A stretch of DNA of 64,000 nt, taken from positions 62,001-126,000 of the forward strand of contig JAWKUH010000003.1 in NCBI GenBank assembly GCA_041398665.1, read 5' to 3'. The stretch is from Rohdeia sp041398665 (GTDB lineage Bacteria; Planctomycetota; UBA1135; GCA-002686595). Position numbers and translations under genes: made by a program. The notes beneath the pieces are model-generated. The model was not told the origin of the DNA. It worked only from the letters and a program-made list of their open reading frames with translations, and did not search any database. Below, piece by piece: positions 54,357 through 63,046 of the stretch. The number at the start of each line of letters is the position of its first letter. Positions within the stretch are counted from its first letter, which is position 1.

Positions 54357-54825
54357 ATGATCGCACGCACCACCCTGGCCCTCGCCCTGATCGTCCCCGT
54401 CGCCGCGTTCCCCCTCGCGTCCGCGTTCGCGCCCACCGCTCAGGAGCGCGAGCACGAGGACGAGGACGAGGGCAACCCGCAGCTGCACGCGTTCATGGAG
54501 GACCTCGGCCGCACGCTGCGGACCCTCGGGCGCGCGCAGAAGGAGAAGGCGGAGGACACCATGTCGAAGGGTCTGGCCGAGACCGTCCGACTGGAGCGTG
54601 CGCTGATCGACGCCAAGGAACAGATGCCCGTCGCCGTGTCGTCCATGGAGGACGCGAAGAAGCGCGCGAAGTCGGAACTCGAGTACCGCGAGCAGATGCA
54701 GGCCCTGATGAACGGCTTCTTCGCGCTCGAGAACGCCTACGCCGCCGGCGACGCGGGCGACGTCGACAAGGCGCTGCGCGCTCGACGGCGTCAAGAAGGA
54801 AGGCCACCGCCTCTTCAAGCCCTGA
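54357..54825 (+). CDS. Cytochrome b562-like periplasmic protein, one frameshift near its end
   Basis: A signal peptide (LALALIVPVAAFPLASAFA) precedes a four-helix pattern. Helix 1 has NPQLHAFMEDLGRTLRTLGR, with Met in the position of the axial Met of b562. The last helix, after a one-base correction near 54780, reads LDGVKKEGHRLFKP and TGA, with His in the position of the axial His. The total of about 155 residues includes an acidic linker (EREHEDEDEGN). I infer a soluble b-type cytochrome or a haem-free relative. Sequence similarity to b562 is by pattern only. Confidence 0.6.
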
Positions 54826-54868
54826 CGGGCGGCGTCCGGCGCCCGCGCCGAGCAGGAGTCCCGAAGCC

Positions 54869-54909
54869 GGAGGGCCGATCCCGCGCGCGACGCGCGGGGT
54901 CGGCCCTCC
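54869..54909. terminator. Long bidirectional terminator hairpin
   Basis: The 19-nt arms 54869-54887 (GGAGGGCCGATCCCGCGCG) and 54891-54909 pair with a single G-T type mismatch around the loop CGA. They lie between the convergent b562-like and PP2C genes. Confidence 0.65.
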
Positions 54910-54944
54910 AGGCGTTCGAGCGAGGACCTCGCGACCTTCGTCGC

Positions 54945-55756
54945 TCAGCGCGACCGTCGCCGGTACACCGCGAGCGTGAGGTCGTCGGGCTTGCCCAACC
55001 CGTCGTGCGGACGCTCCATCCGCGACACGGCGAGGTCGCGAGGCGCTCGACCGAGTCGAGCGGGTCGCCGCGTCGCAGGAGCTCGACGATCTCCGCGCGC
55101 GTGAGGTTGTCGAACAGTCCGTCCGACGCCACGAGCAGTCGATCGTTCGCCGCGACGGCGACGTCCGCGCCCAGCTCGATGCGCATCTCCGCGCTGCCCA
55201 CATGGTTCGAGACGAGGTGGCGGTCGTGGTGACGCAGCGCCTCGCGCTCGTCCATCCAGTCCGGCCTCGAGCGCGTAGCCGACGGGCGAGTGCGGCACCG
55301 TGCGCGCCTTGATGCGACCGCGCTGCCCGACGTGGAGCACCTCGGAATCGCCGACGTGGACGGCCCGGGCGCGCCCGCGCACACGACGATCGCGCCGAAC
55401 GTCGTCCTGCCGCCGAGCCCCGAACGCACGAGTTCGGCGTTCGCGGCGTCGAGGCCGTCGACCAGCGCGTGCCGGAGTCCGTCGCCGCGAGGATCGGCGC
55501 GACGGACGTGGTCCGCCACGACCTCGACCGTCGTCCGACTCGCGACGTCGCCGGCGTTCATGCCGCCCATGCCGTCGGCGACGGCGACGACCAGGTCGTC
55601 GCCGTGCTGGACGAACAGGAGGCAGTCCTCGTTGATCGACCGGCTCGGGTTCCGGCGCGTCGTCCAGACCACCTCGCCCCGGCCGCAGGGCAGTCGCTCG
55701 GGCTCGAGCGAGTCCCGACCGGCCACGACCACCGCGCGGGCGGACGTTCCGTTCAA
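54945..55756 (-). CDS. PP2C-type protein phosphatase, three frameshifts
   Basis: About 270 residues starting at a TTG whose TTGA overlaps the kinase stop. Motifs appear in order across changing frames: RSINEDCLLFVQHGDDLVVA, VADGMGGMNAGDVAS, TTFGAIVV. After about 55371 comes ARAVHVGDSEVLHVGQRGRI. After about 55260 comes DWMDEREALRHHDRHLVSNH with LLVASDGLFDNLTRAEIVEL. After about 55037 comes VSRMERPHDGLGKPDDLTLA to the end. These include the aspartates that bind the two metals (DGMGG, SDGLFD, DDLT). It should reverse phosphorylation by the upstream kinase. The indels probably come from sequencing. Confidence 0.8.
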
Positions 55757-56532
55757 AGCTCCGCCCTCTGCCTCGCGCGCTGGAACGCCGCGAGCATCAC
55801 GGCTGCGTTCGTGTAGCGCTTCTCGACGCGCACCTCGCACGCGCGCCGCACGACGTTGGCGAGCTCCGGACCGAACTCGCGGATCACGCGCGCGTAGCCG
55901 ACGAAGGGCCACTCGAACGGCCACTCCGGCAGTTGCTTCGACATCAGGCGCCAGAGGACGAGACCGGCCGAGAACACGTCGGAGCGGAGCGACGGGCGAC
56001 CCATCGCCTGCTCCGGTGCGACGTAGCCGACGGTTCCGGAGCCCGAAGCGGCGAGCGTCCGGCGCACGACGCGCGCGAGGCCGAAGTCCGCGAGCCGCAG
56101 CCGACGGTCGGGGAACAGGATCATGTTCTCCGGCTTCACGTCGAGGTGCGCGATCTTCTTGCGGTGCGCGCACGCCAAGGCCTCGAGCATCTGCTCCGCG
56201 TAGTCGAGCGCCACGTGGCGCGCCATGCGGCGCTGCATCCGGTCGTCGAGCGACTCCTCGCCGAGGGGCGTCACGATGACGAAGTGGCCCTGGATCTCCT
56301 CCGCCGTCTTGATCGGCAGGACGTTGGGGTGGTCGAGCTTCGCGATCGTCCTGACCTCGCGCCTGAAGGCGTCGCGAGTCGACGCGTCCATGGTCACGGC
56401 GCTCGGCACCTTGAGTGCGACGCCGACGCCCTCGATCGTGTCGTACGCCTTGTAGACGTCGGCGAACGCGCCGCTCGCGATGCGGCGCTCGACGCGGTAC
56501 TTGCCGAGGCGTTGTCGACTCCGGAGGGGCAT
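55753..56532 (-). CDS. Hanks-type Ser/Thr protein kinase
   Basis: 259 residues, a kinase domain only. The glycine loop is IASGAFADVYKAYDTIEG, and the ATP lysine is in VALKVPSAV. The catalytic loop is IAHLDVKPENMILF, the metal motif LADFGLARVV, then GTVGYVAPEQAMGRP and SLRSDVFSAGLVLWRL. No transmembrane or sensor domain follows, unlike PknB-type kinases, so it is cytosolic. It forms a 4-nt-overlapping pair with the PP2C phosphatase gene, a typical kinase/phosphatase couple. Confidence 0.93.
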   Translation of the reverse strand: MPLRSRQRLGKYRVERRIASGAFADVYKAYDTIEGVGVALKVPSAVTMDASTRDAFRREVRTIAKLDHPNVLPIKTAEEIQGHFVIVTPLGEESLDDRMQRRMARHVALDYAEQMLEALACAHRKKIAHLDVKPENMILFPDRRLRLADFGLARVVRRTLAASGSGTVGYVAPEQAMGRPSLRSDVFSAGLVLWRLMSKQLPEWPFEWPFVGYARVIREFGPELANVVRRACEVRVEKRYTNAAVMLAAFQRARQRAEL

Positions 56533-56671
56533 GTCGTGGGCGCGACCGGCTCGCGGGAGCTCGGCGTCGGAGCTCCCCGGGGCCGGGGGGGCGTCACCAT
56601 AGCGACCCGGAGCCGAGTCGGCGCGGTCCAGTCCGTTGACCTCTTCGGTGCGTCGTCACCACGATGGACGG

Positions 56672-57604
56672 ATGCCGAGCCTCCGAACGACGTTCCTCGC
56701 CGCCTCGTTCGGGGCGGTGCTCGCCGCGTGCGCCGGGACCGGTCGTCCGGTCGCCGGCGTCGACCGCGACGCGCTCCGCGACGAACTCCTGGCCCTGGTC
56801 GAGCCCTTCGAGGGTCGCGTCGGGATCTTCGCCTCGCAGCCGTCCTCCGGCACGACGGTCGAGATCCGGGCGGACGAGACCTTCCCGACGGCGAGCCTCG
56901 TCAAGGTGCCGATCCTCCTCGCCCTCTTCGAGCGGGTCGAGTCCGGCGAGATCGGCCTCCACGACGAACTCGAGTACGACGCCTCGCGTTCGCGCGGCGG
57001 CGAGGACCTCGTCGCCGCGATGAAGGACGGTTCGCGCATCACCGTCTCCAAGCTCGTCCACCTCATGTGCGCGTTCAGCGACAACACCGCCAGCCTGTGG
57101 CTCCAGGAACTCGCGGGCGGCGGCGCGGGGATCAACGCCTGGCTCGACGCCAACGGCTACGAGGTGACGCGGGTGAACTCGCGCACGCCCGGACGCGAAC
57201 AGGCCTACGAGGAGTGGGGCTGGGGCCAGACCACGCCGCGCGAGATGTGTCGGATGTTCGAGTCGATCGCGGACGGCACGGCGGTCAGCCCGCGCGCCTC
57301 CGAGGAGATGGCGCGCGTCCTCTCGGGCACCTACTGGGACTCCGAGGCCTGTTCGGAGGTGCCGCCCTACGTCGAGGTGATGAGCAAGCAGGGCGCGATC
57401 TCGCGCTCGCGCTCCGAGGTTCTCGTCGTGCACGCCGCGCGCGGGCGCTACGTCTTCTGCGTCGTGACCGACGACCAGGCCGACACGAGTTGGAGCGCCG
57501 AGAACGCCGGCTTCGTCCTGGCGCGCGACGTCTCGCGCGTGCTGTGGCGCCGCTTCGGCGCCGACGGCTGGAGCCCCGCGCCGGGCGTGGAGGCCTGGCA
57601 TTGA
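56672..57604 (+). CDS. Class A beta-lactamase-like serine hydrolase lipoprotein
   Basis: 310 residues from ATG 56672. The leader TFLAASFGAVLAACAGT has a lipobox cysteine. The three active-site elements are present: SxxK in FPTASLVKVPILLALFE, SDN in LMCAFSDNTASLWLQEL, and KxG as SKQGAI in place of KTG. The fold is that of class A beta-lactamases and related serine hydrolases. Whether it destroys antibiotics is unknown. Coupling to a BadF-type kinase gene (4-nt overlap) and the nearby murQ suggest cell-wall metabolism instead. Confidence 0.8.
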   Translation: MPSLRTTFLAASFGAVLAACAGTGRPVAGVDRDALRDELLALVEPFEGRVGIFASQPSSGTTVEIRADETFPTASLVKVPILLALFERVESGEIGLHDELEYDASRSRGGEDLVAAMKDGSRITVSKLVHLMCAFSDNTASLWLQELAGGGAGINAWLDANGYEVTRVNSRTPGREQAYEEWGWGQTTPREMCRMFESIADGTAVSPRASEEMARVLSGTYWDSEACSEVPPYVEVMSKQGAISRSRSEVLVVHAARGRYVFCVVTDDQADTSWSAENAGFVLARDVSRVLWRRFGADGWSPAPGVEAWH

Positions 57605-58512
57605 GCGCGGAGCCGGTCCTCGTCGGCGTCGACGGCGGAGGGAGCGGCGTGCGCGCGGCGCGCGTCGTCCGCACGGAAGGAGGCCTCTACGACTTCGGCA
57701 GCGCGTTCGTCCTCCGCGCCATCGACGCCGGGAGCGACGCGCGGACCTACGTCCGAGCGGCCGCGGACGTCGTGGCGGAGGTCGCCGACGGCGCGGCGAG
57801 CGTCCTGTTCGGCATGGGCATGCCGGGCCGCAAGACCGAGGACGGTCGCGGCATCGCCTACGCGCTCCACGGGCCCGTCGACGTCGAGTTCCTCGCGCAC
57901 CTCGAGTCGGCACTCGGAGCGCGGGGCGTGCGGCTCGCCGCGTCGTGCGCGCGACTCGACGACGACGGACTCCTCGGTTGCGCGGGCGAGCGACTCTCAC
58001 CGCGCGGCGCACTGCGCGACGCGAACGACGCGTACTACCTTGGAGGCGGGACCGGACTCGCCGAGGCCTTCGTCGTCGCGGGCGAACCCACCGCGTTCGA
58101 GGACTGCGGTCGCGGTCTCTCGCGCGCGTGGCGCCAGTTCGACGGCGAGATGACGTTCGAGGAGCGACTCTCGGTGCGCGCGCTCAACCAGGCCTACCGC
58201 CGAGCGGGCGGGCGCGCCGACCTGCCCGAGGTCGGACTCGCGCACGGCGAGAGCGCGGCGCGCGAGACGCTGACCGGCGCGATCCAGGCGCTGCAGCGCC
58301 TCGTCGCGCGGCGCGAGGAGGCGCTCGGCCTGCGCTTCGACCGCATCGCGATCTCGCAGCGCCTCGCCAGCGTGTTCGCCACGTCGCCCGCGCGCGACCT
58401 GCTCGAGGCGTCGATCGAGGGCACGCCGCTCGAGGGTCGCGTCGCGGTCTCCGAGGTGCGCGGTTCCGCCGTCGTCGGCGCGGGTGCGATGGCGGACCGG
58501 CGCCGTGCTTGA
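57601..58512 (+). CDS. BadF/BadG-type (N-acetylglucosamine-kinase-like) ATPase
   Basis: 303 residues from a TTG at 57601 that overlaps the previous stop (TTGA). The ASKHA fold is shown by LVGVDGGGSGVRAARVV (phosphate 1), LFGMGMPGRKTE, ANDAYYLGGGTGLAEAFVV (phosphate 2 region) and SEVRGSAVVGAGAMADR at the C-terminus. Family members include GlcNAc kinase and activating ATPases for dehydratases. No iron-sulfur cysteine pair is seen, which argues for a sugar kinase. It overlaps modA by 8 nt. Confidence 0.72.
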   Translation: MSAEPVLVGVDGGGSGVRAARVVRTEGGLYDFGSAFVLRAIDAGSDARTYVRAAADVVAEVADGAASVLFGMGMPGRKTEDGRGIAYALHGPVDVEFLAHLESALGARGVRLAASCARLDDDGLLGCAGERLSPRGALRDANDAYYLGGGTGLAEAFVVAGEPTAFEDCGRGLSRAWRQFDGEMTFEERLSVRALNQAYRRAGGRADLPEVGLAHGESAARETLTGAIQALQRLVARREEALGLRFDRIAISQRLASVFATSPARDLLEASIEGTPLEGRVAVSEVRGSAVVGAGAMADRRRA

Positions 58513-59365
58513 CCGGGGAGCCGGACCGGCGGTCGTGGCGGAGCCGCGTTCGCGCTCGGCCGCACTCGCCGTCGTCCGGCGCCTCCTGTCGCACACCGCG
58601 CTCGCGGCCGCGCTCCTCGGCGGCGCGTCGTGCGGCAGCGGCGGCCAGGGCGGCGACGGTTCGACCGCGGTCGTCCGCGTCGCCGTCGCCGCGAACTTCG
58701 CGCGCACCGCGCAGGAGCTCGAGCGCGCCTTCGAGGAAGGCCGTCCCGACGTCGACGTCCGACTCAGCGTCGGTTCGACCGGCGCGCTCTACGCGCAGGT
58801 GGTGAACGGCGCGCCGTACGACGTGTTGCTCGCGGCCGACGCGGAGCGCCTGCGCCGACTGCTCGACGAGGGGCGCGCCGTCGAGGTGCGCCGCTACGCG
58901 CAGGGGCGGCTCGCCCTCGTGGGGCGCGCGCTCGACGGCGTCGAGGTCGACGCCTCGGACTCCGGCGCACTCGCGCGCCTCCTCGCGTCGGACGCGGTGG
59001 AGCACCTCGCGATCGCCAATCCCGAGACCGCGCCCTACGGCGTCGCGGCGCTCGAGGTCCTCGATCGCCTGGGCGTCGCCGACGAGCTCGGGCCGCGCCG
59101 GGTGCGCGGGACCGACGTCGGCCAGACCTACCAGTTCGCGGAGTCGGGAGCGGCGGAGCTCGCGATCGTCGCGCTCTCCCAGGCGCTCGCCGACCCGACA
59201 CGCCCGCACCTCGAGATCCCCTCCGAACTCTTCGAGCCGATCGGTCAGGACGCCGCCCTCGTCGGTCGCGGCGACACCGCCCGCTCGTTCTTCGACTTCG
59301 TGACGGGCCCGGAGGTCCGCGCGATCGTCGAACGCGCGGGCTACGGCGCACCGCGCGGCGATTGA
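58505..59365 (+). CDS. modA: Molybdate ABC transporter substrate-binding lipoprotein
   Basis: About 286 residues. I take the GTG at 58505; a later GTG near 58535 is possible. The lipobox is LLGGASCGSG. The mature part VVRVAVAANFARTAQELERA is the ModA N-terminus. It is followed by LSVGSTGALYAQVVNGAPYD and VLLAADAERLRRLLDEG, then LAIANPETAPYGVAALEVL and TYQFAESGAAELAIVALSQA. It binds molybdate or tungstate outside the membrane. No modB or modC follows, so it must share a permease encoded elsewhere. It fits the scattered molybdenum-cofactor genes in this window. Confidence 0.88.
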   Translation: MLDRGAGPAVVAEPRSRSAALAVVRRLLSHTALAAALLGGASCGSGGQGGDGSTAVVRVAVAANFARTAQELERAFEEGRPDVDVRLSVGSTGALYAQVVNGAPYDVLLAADAERLRRLLDEGRAVEVRRYAQGRLALVGRALDGVEVDASDSGALARLLASDAVEHLAIANPETAPYGVAALEVLDRLGVADELGPRRVRGTDVGQTYQFAESGAAELAIVALSQALADPTRPHLEIPSELFEPIGQDAALVGRGDTARSFFDFVTGPEVRAIVERAGYGAPRGD

Positions 59366-59416
59366 GCGGGGAGCGCGTCCGAGGGGCCGACGTGTCGCCG
59401 CCGATATACTCCGCGC

Positions 59417-61300
59417 GTGGAAGGTGTCGATCCGAAGGACGGTGCGCGTCGACGGTACCGGGCGCTGCTCGCGTCGATCGTCGTCGTCGCGGTCGTGACG
59501 CGCGTCCTGTTCGTGCTCGCGCTGTCCGACGTCTTCTTCTACGGCGAGGAGCTCGAGAAGGGCGCCGCTGCGAAGGCGATGCTCGACGGCATCGGGCTCC
59601 CGCACCACGCGCTCGCCTACCACTACTACGAGGGCGGCGGCTTCGTCGTCAGCCACCTCAAGGCGCTGGCCTTCCTGCTGGTCGGACCGAACCTCCTCGC
59701 GAACAAGCTCGTCGCGATGCTGACCTTCCTCGCGACGCTCTTCGCGGGGACCTACGCGGCGCGGCGCGCGGCGGGCGACCGCGCCGCCCTCGTCTTCGCC
59801 GCGCTGTACGTCCTCGGGCCGGAGGCGTACCAGCGCATCGGGATGATCAGCCTCGGGATCCACTTCGAGGCGTGCTTCTACGTGATGCTCGTGCTCGGCC
59901 TGTCCGTGCGCGTCGCGGTCGACCGCGACGACCGCGTGAGGACCTGGTTCCTGCTGGGCGTCGCGACCGGGCTCGGGATCCACTTCTCGTACCAGCTCGT
60001 GGTGCTCGCGGGCGCCATGCTCGTCGCGATCGCCGTGCTGCGCGGACCGCGCGCTCTGTTCCGTCGCGCCCCGATCGGACTCGCCGGGACGGCCGTCGGC
60101 GCGACGCCGCTGATCGTGATGTGGAGCCTGGTCGGTCCCGACGTGTTCGACATCCACGGGCGCGAACTCCTGCGCACGTGGCTGATCAACCCGCGCCTCG
60201 CCTTCTTCCTGAGGAGCGTCTACTTGGACGGCGCCTTCGGGAGCGCGTTCGAGGCCTGGTGCTGGACGATCGCGAGCGTCGCCGCGCTCGCCCTGCTCGT
60301 CCGGTGGCGCTGGTCGGGCGTGTCGCGCCTGCGCGACCTCGCGATCGTCTTCGGCACGTACCTCGGCGCCTGGACGCTCGCGTTCGTGTTCGGCGACTTC
60401 GTGCCGAACAACGACATCAACTTCTGGCAGGCCAACCGTCTCGCACCGGCCTGGATGGTCGGGGCGTTGATGGTCTCGGTCGTGGCGAGCCGGGCGAGCG
60501 CGTCATCGCTGCGCGGACGTCGCGTCGCCGGCGCGTCGGTCGTCGGGCTGCTCCTCGTCGTCGGTGCGAGCGGCACGGCGTCGACGCTCGCGACGGGGCG
60601 TCTCGACCGTATCGGGCGCAACGTCGACATCCTGCTCGAGTCCAAGGGCTACGTGTACTCGCAGTACTTCGCGAAGATCGACGGGCACGTCGAAGGGACC
60701 GACGAGGACCGCATGCGCACGTTCCTGCGCTTCGACGAGCCGGCGCTCCGGAGCCTCCGGACCGAGATCGCGGCGACGCTGATCACGCACTCCCGCGGCA
60801 AGTTCGACCGCGGACTCCGGAACCTGCGCGAGCTCGTCCTCGACGTCGACCCCGAGGGGATCGCGGACTACGAGCTCGGGCTCGGCACGCTCCTCATGAA
60901 CGTGTACCAGCACGACCTCGCCGCAGCGCTGGAGCGCGCGGAGGCCGAGCCCGATCCCACGCGTTCGCGCCTCGTCGAGGCGATCGGGCGCAAGATGCGC
61001 GGGACCCATCCGAACACGGACGAGGTGCGCGGCGAGGTCGCGGAGGGGCTCGCGCTCGACGCGCCGCAGCGCTACTTCCGAGGGCTCGGCTACCGCTTCG
61101 CCTGGCTCAACGAGGCGCGGCTCGACCCCGACTTCGCCGACGCGTTCGTGGAGTCGCTCGACCCGAGCGTGCAGCCCGCGTTCCGACGCGGGTTCGACGA
61201 AGCGGTCCGCGACCAGCGTCTCGACACCGTCTTCGGCGCGGACGACGACGTCGACGCGGACGAGCGAACGGACGGCCCCGGCGGCTCCGACGTGCGCTGA
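59417..61300 (+). CDS. GT-C-type integral membrane glycosyltransferase-like protein
   Basis: 627 residues from a GTG at 59417. About ten membrane helices occupy residues 18-385, starting LLASIVVVAVVTRVLFVLAL. The first periplasmic loop has acidic residues in VFFYGEELEKGAAAKAML, where GT-C enzymes carry their catalytic acid. The C-terminal 230 residues are soluble and helical (DRIGRNVDILLESKGYVYSQ, PALRSLRTEIAATLITHSRG), ending in an acidic tail. It may use a polyprenyl-phosphate sugar donor. The activity is inferred from topology only. Confidence 0.6.
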   Translation: MEGVDPKDGARRRYRALLASIVVVAVVTRVLFVLALSDVFFYGEELEKGAAAKAMLDGIGLPHHALAYHYYEGGGFVVSHLKALAFLLVGPNLLANKLVAMLTFLATLFAGTYAARRAAGDRAALVFAALYVLGPEAYQRIGMISLGIHFEACFYVMLVLGLSVRVAVDRDDRVRTWFLLGVATGLGIHFSYQLVVLAGAMLVAIAVLRGPRALFRRAPIGLAGTAVGATPLIVMWSLVGPDVFDIHGRELLRTWLINPRLAFFLRSVYLDGAFGSAFEAWCWTIASVAALALLVRWRWSGVSRLRDLAIVFGTYLGAWTLAFVFGDFVPNNDINFWQANRLAPAWMVGALMVSVVASRASASSLRGRRVAGASVVGLLLVVGASGTASTLATGRLDRIGRNVDILLESKGYVYSQYFAKIDGHVEGTDEDRMRTFLRFDEPALRSLRTEIAATLITHSRGKFDRGLRNLRELVLDVDPEGIADYELGLGTLLMNVYQHDLAAALERAEAEPDPTRSRLVEAIGRKMRGTHPNTDEVRGEVAEGLALDAPQRYFRGLGYRFAWLNEARLDPDFADAFVESLDPSVQPAFRRGFDEAVRDQRLDTVFGADDDVDADERTDGPGGSDVR

Positions 61301-61310
61301 CGGCGCGACG

Positions 61311-62444
61311 TCAGACCGCGCTCGAGGTGCGGTCGATCCGCCAGCGACCCGGTCCCACGCCGTCGCCGAGCACGGCGCGCGCGGCGATCTCCGCGATCGC
61401 GGGCCCGCTCTTGAAGGCGTGGCCGCAGCCGCCGCCCAGGACGAACGCGTTCGCGAGTCGCGGGTGTCGGTCGAACAGGTGGTCGTCGTCGGGCGTGTCC
61501 GTGTACTGACAGACGCGGGTCTCGACGACGGGGGAGCCGGCGAGCGGCGGGAAGCGGCGGGCGAGGTAGCCCGCGGTCCGCGCGAGCGTGTCGTCGCCGA
61601 CGACGCGGCGCTCGCCGTCGGGATCGACCGGCGCGCCGCGCGTGTCGTCGGCGCCCTTGAAGCCGCGGTGCTCGCCGCCGGGGATGCCGTACCAGAACGC
61701 CGCGCCGAGGTCGGCCCAGACCGGCGCGCTGCGCTCGAGCGTCGCGGCGAGACCCGGTGGCGGCGCGAAGAAGACGACCTCCTGGCGACTCGTCGTGAGG
61801 AACGCGGCGAGTTCGGGGACGAGCCGCGGCAGCCACGGCCCGCACGCGAGCACGAAGCGGTCCGCCGCGACGCGGTCACCGTTCGAGAGCTCGACGTGCG
61901 ACGCCGCCTCGCCGTCGTCGACGAGGCGCGCCGCCGCGAGGACGACGGTGCCGCCCTCGAGCGCGACGCGTTCGGCGACCTCGCGGCAGGCGCGGCGCGC
62001 GTGCAGGACGCCTGCGCCGGGTTCGAAGAAGGCGTCCTCGACGTCGTGCGCGGAGATCCAGGGATGGCGTCGCTCGACCTCGCGCGGTGCGAGGTCCTCG
62101 TGGGCGACGCCGCGCGCGGCGAAGTTGGCGCGCGCGGCGGCGGCGAACGCGCGGCGCGGCTCCTGCACGAGGAACAGCGCGCCGCGCCGCTCGAGGACGG
62201 GGCGCGAGAAGGACGACTCCTCGGCGCGCCACAGCTCGAGCGCGCGTCCCGCGAGGTCGGCGTGGAACGGGTCGGCGTAGGCCTGGCGGATCACGCGCGT
62301 CTCGCCGCCCGAGCTCGAACGCGAGTTGCCCGGACCGTACGCGTCGACGAGCGTGACGCGGGCTCCCGCGCGAACGAGCCACAGCGCGGTCCACCCGCCG
62401 AGCGCGCCCGCGCCGACGACGACGACGTGCGGCGCCGTGCTCAC
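61311..62444 (-). CDS. FAD-dependent amine oxidase, monomeric sarcosine oxidase/N-methyltryptophan oxidase-like
   Basis: 377 residues from GTG 62444. The dinucleotide-binding fold is VVVVGAGALGGWTALWLVRA, and the FAD/substrate region is DAYGPGNSRSSSGGETRVIR. VCQYTDTPDDDHLFDRHP holds the cysteine that binds FAD covalently in sarcosine oxidase, and GGGCGHAFKSGPAIAEI closes the active site. It oxidises a secondary or N-methyl amine and yields H2O2. The substrate is not known. The start overlaps the stop of the GST gene (GTGA). Confidence 0.88.
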   Translation of the reverse strand: MSTAPHVVVVGAGALGGWTALWLVRAGARVTLVDAYGPGNSRSSSGGETRVIRQAYADPFHADLAGRALELWRAEESSFSRPVLERRGALFLVQEPRRAFAAAARANFAARGVAHEDLAPREVERRHPWISAHDVEDAFFEPGAGVLHARRACREVAERVALEGGTVVLAAARLVDDGEAASHVELSNGDRVAADRFVLACGPWLPRLVPELAAFLTTSRQEVVFFAPPPGLAATLERSAPVWADLGAAFWYGIPGGEHRGFKGADDTRGAPVDPDGERRVVGDDTLARTAGYLARRFPPLAGSPVVETRVCQYTDTPDDDHLFDRHPRLANAFVLGGGCGHAFKSGPAIAEIAARAVLGDGVGPGRWRIDRTSSAV

Positions 62445-63046
62445 GACGCGGGACCGAAGGGCAGGTGCCGGGGCTGGTCGCGCAGTCGCTCGAGCCACGC
62501 GCGCACGTTCGTGAACGGTGCGAGGTCGAAGCCGCCCTCGGCGCAGGCCGCGGTGTACGGGTGGAGCGCGACGTCGGCGATCGTGTGGCGACCCGCCGCG
62601 AAGAACGCGTGCCGGGCGAGGTGCGCGTCCATCGCGGCGAGCACGCGCGTCCCGCGCTCGCGCCAGAACGCGAGGACGGGCGCCATCTCGGCCGCGCGAC
62701 CGGAGTACGTCGTCCAGTAGCGCGCGGTCGCGAGGCACGGCTCGTGCTCGTTCTGTTCGAAGAACATCCAGCGCAGGATCTCGTCCTGGAGGACCGCGTC
62801 CTCCGGGAACCACTCCGTGCCGCGCGCGAGGTGGACGAGGATCGCGCCGGACTCCGTCAGGACGCGACCGTCGTCGAGGACGAGCGTCGGCGTCTTGCCC
62901 AGCGGGTTCGCGGCGCGGAGTTCGGACGGGCGCTCCTCGACCGGGACCGGCGCGACGTCGATGCGCTCGTAGGTGCGCCCGAGCATCCGGAGCAACTGCT
63001 CGACCTTGTGGCAGTTCCCGGAGATCGACATGGCGTAGAGCTTCAC
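62441..63046 (-). CDS. Glutathione S-transferase-like protein
   Basis: 201 residues from GTG 63046. The thioredoxin-like N-domain is KLYAMSISGNCHKVEQLLRM, with the cis-proline motif NPLGKTPTLVLDDGRVLTES and GAILVHLA. The helical C-domain has WMFFEQNEHEPCLATARYWT and the N-capping motif HTIADVALHPYTAACAEGGF. The organism's own thiol is unknown, so glutathione use is assumed from the family. It overlaps both neighbours by 4 nt and is part of the murQ-gst-oxidase run. Confidence 0.88.
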   Translation of the reverse strand: MKLYAMSISGNCHKVEQLLRMLGRTYERIDVAPVPVEERPSELRAANPLGKTPTLVLDDGRVLTESGAILVHLARGTEWFPEDAVLQDEILRWMFFEQNEHEPCLATARYWTTYSGRAAEMAPVLAFWRERGTRVLAAMDAHLARHAFFAAGRHTIADVALHPYTAACAEGGFDLAPFTNVRAWLERLRDQPRHLPFGPAS

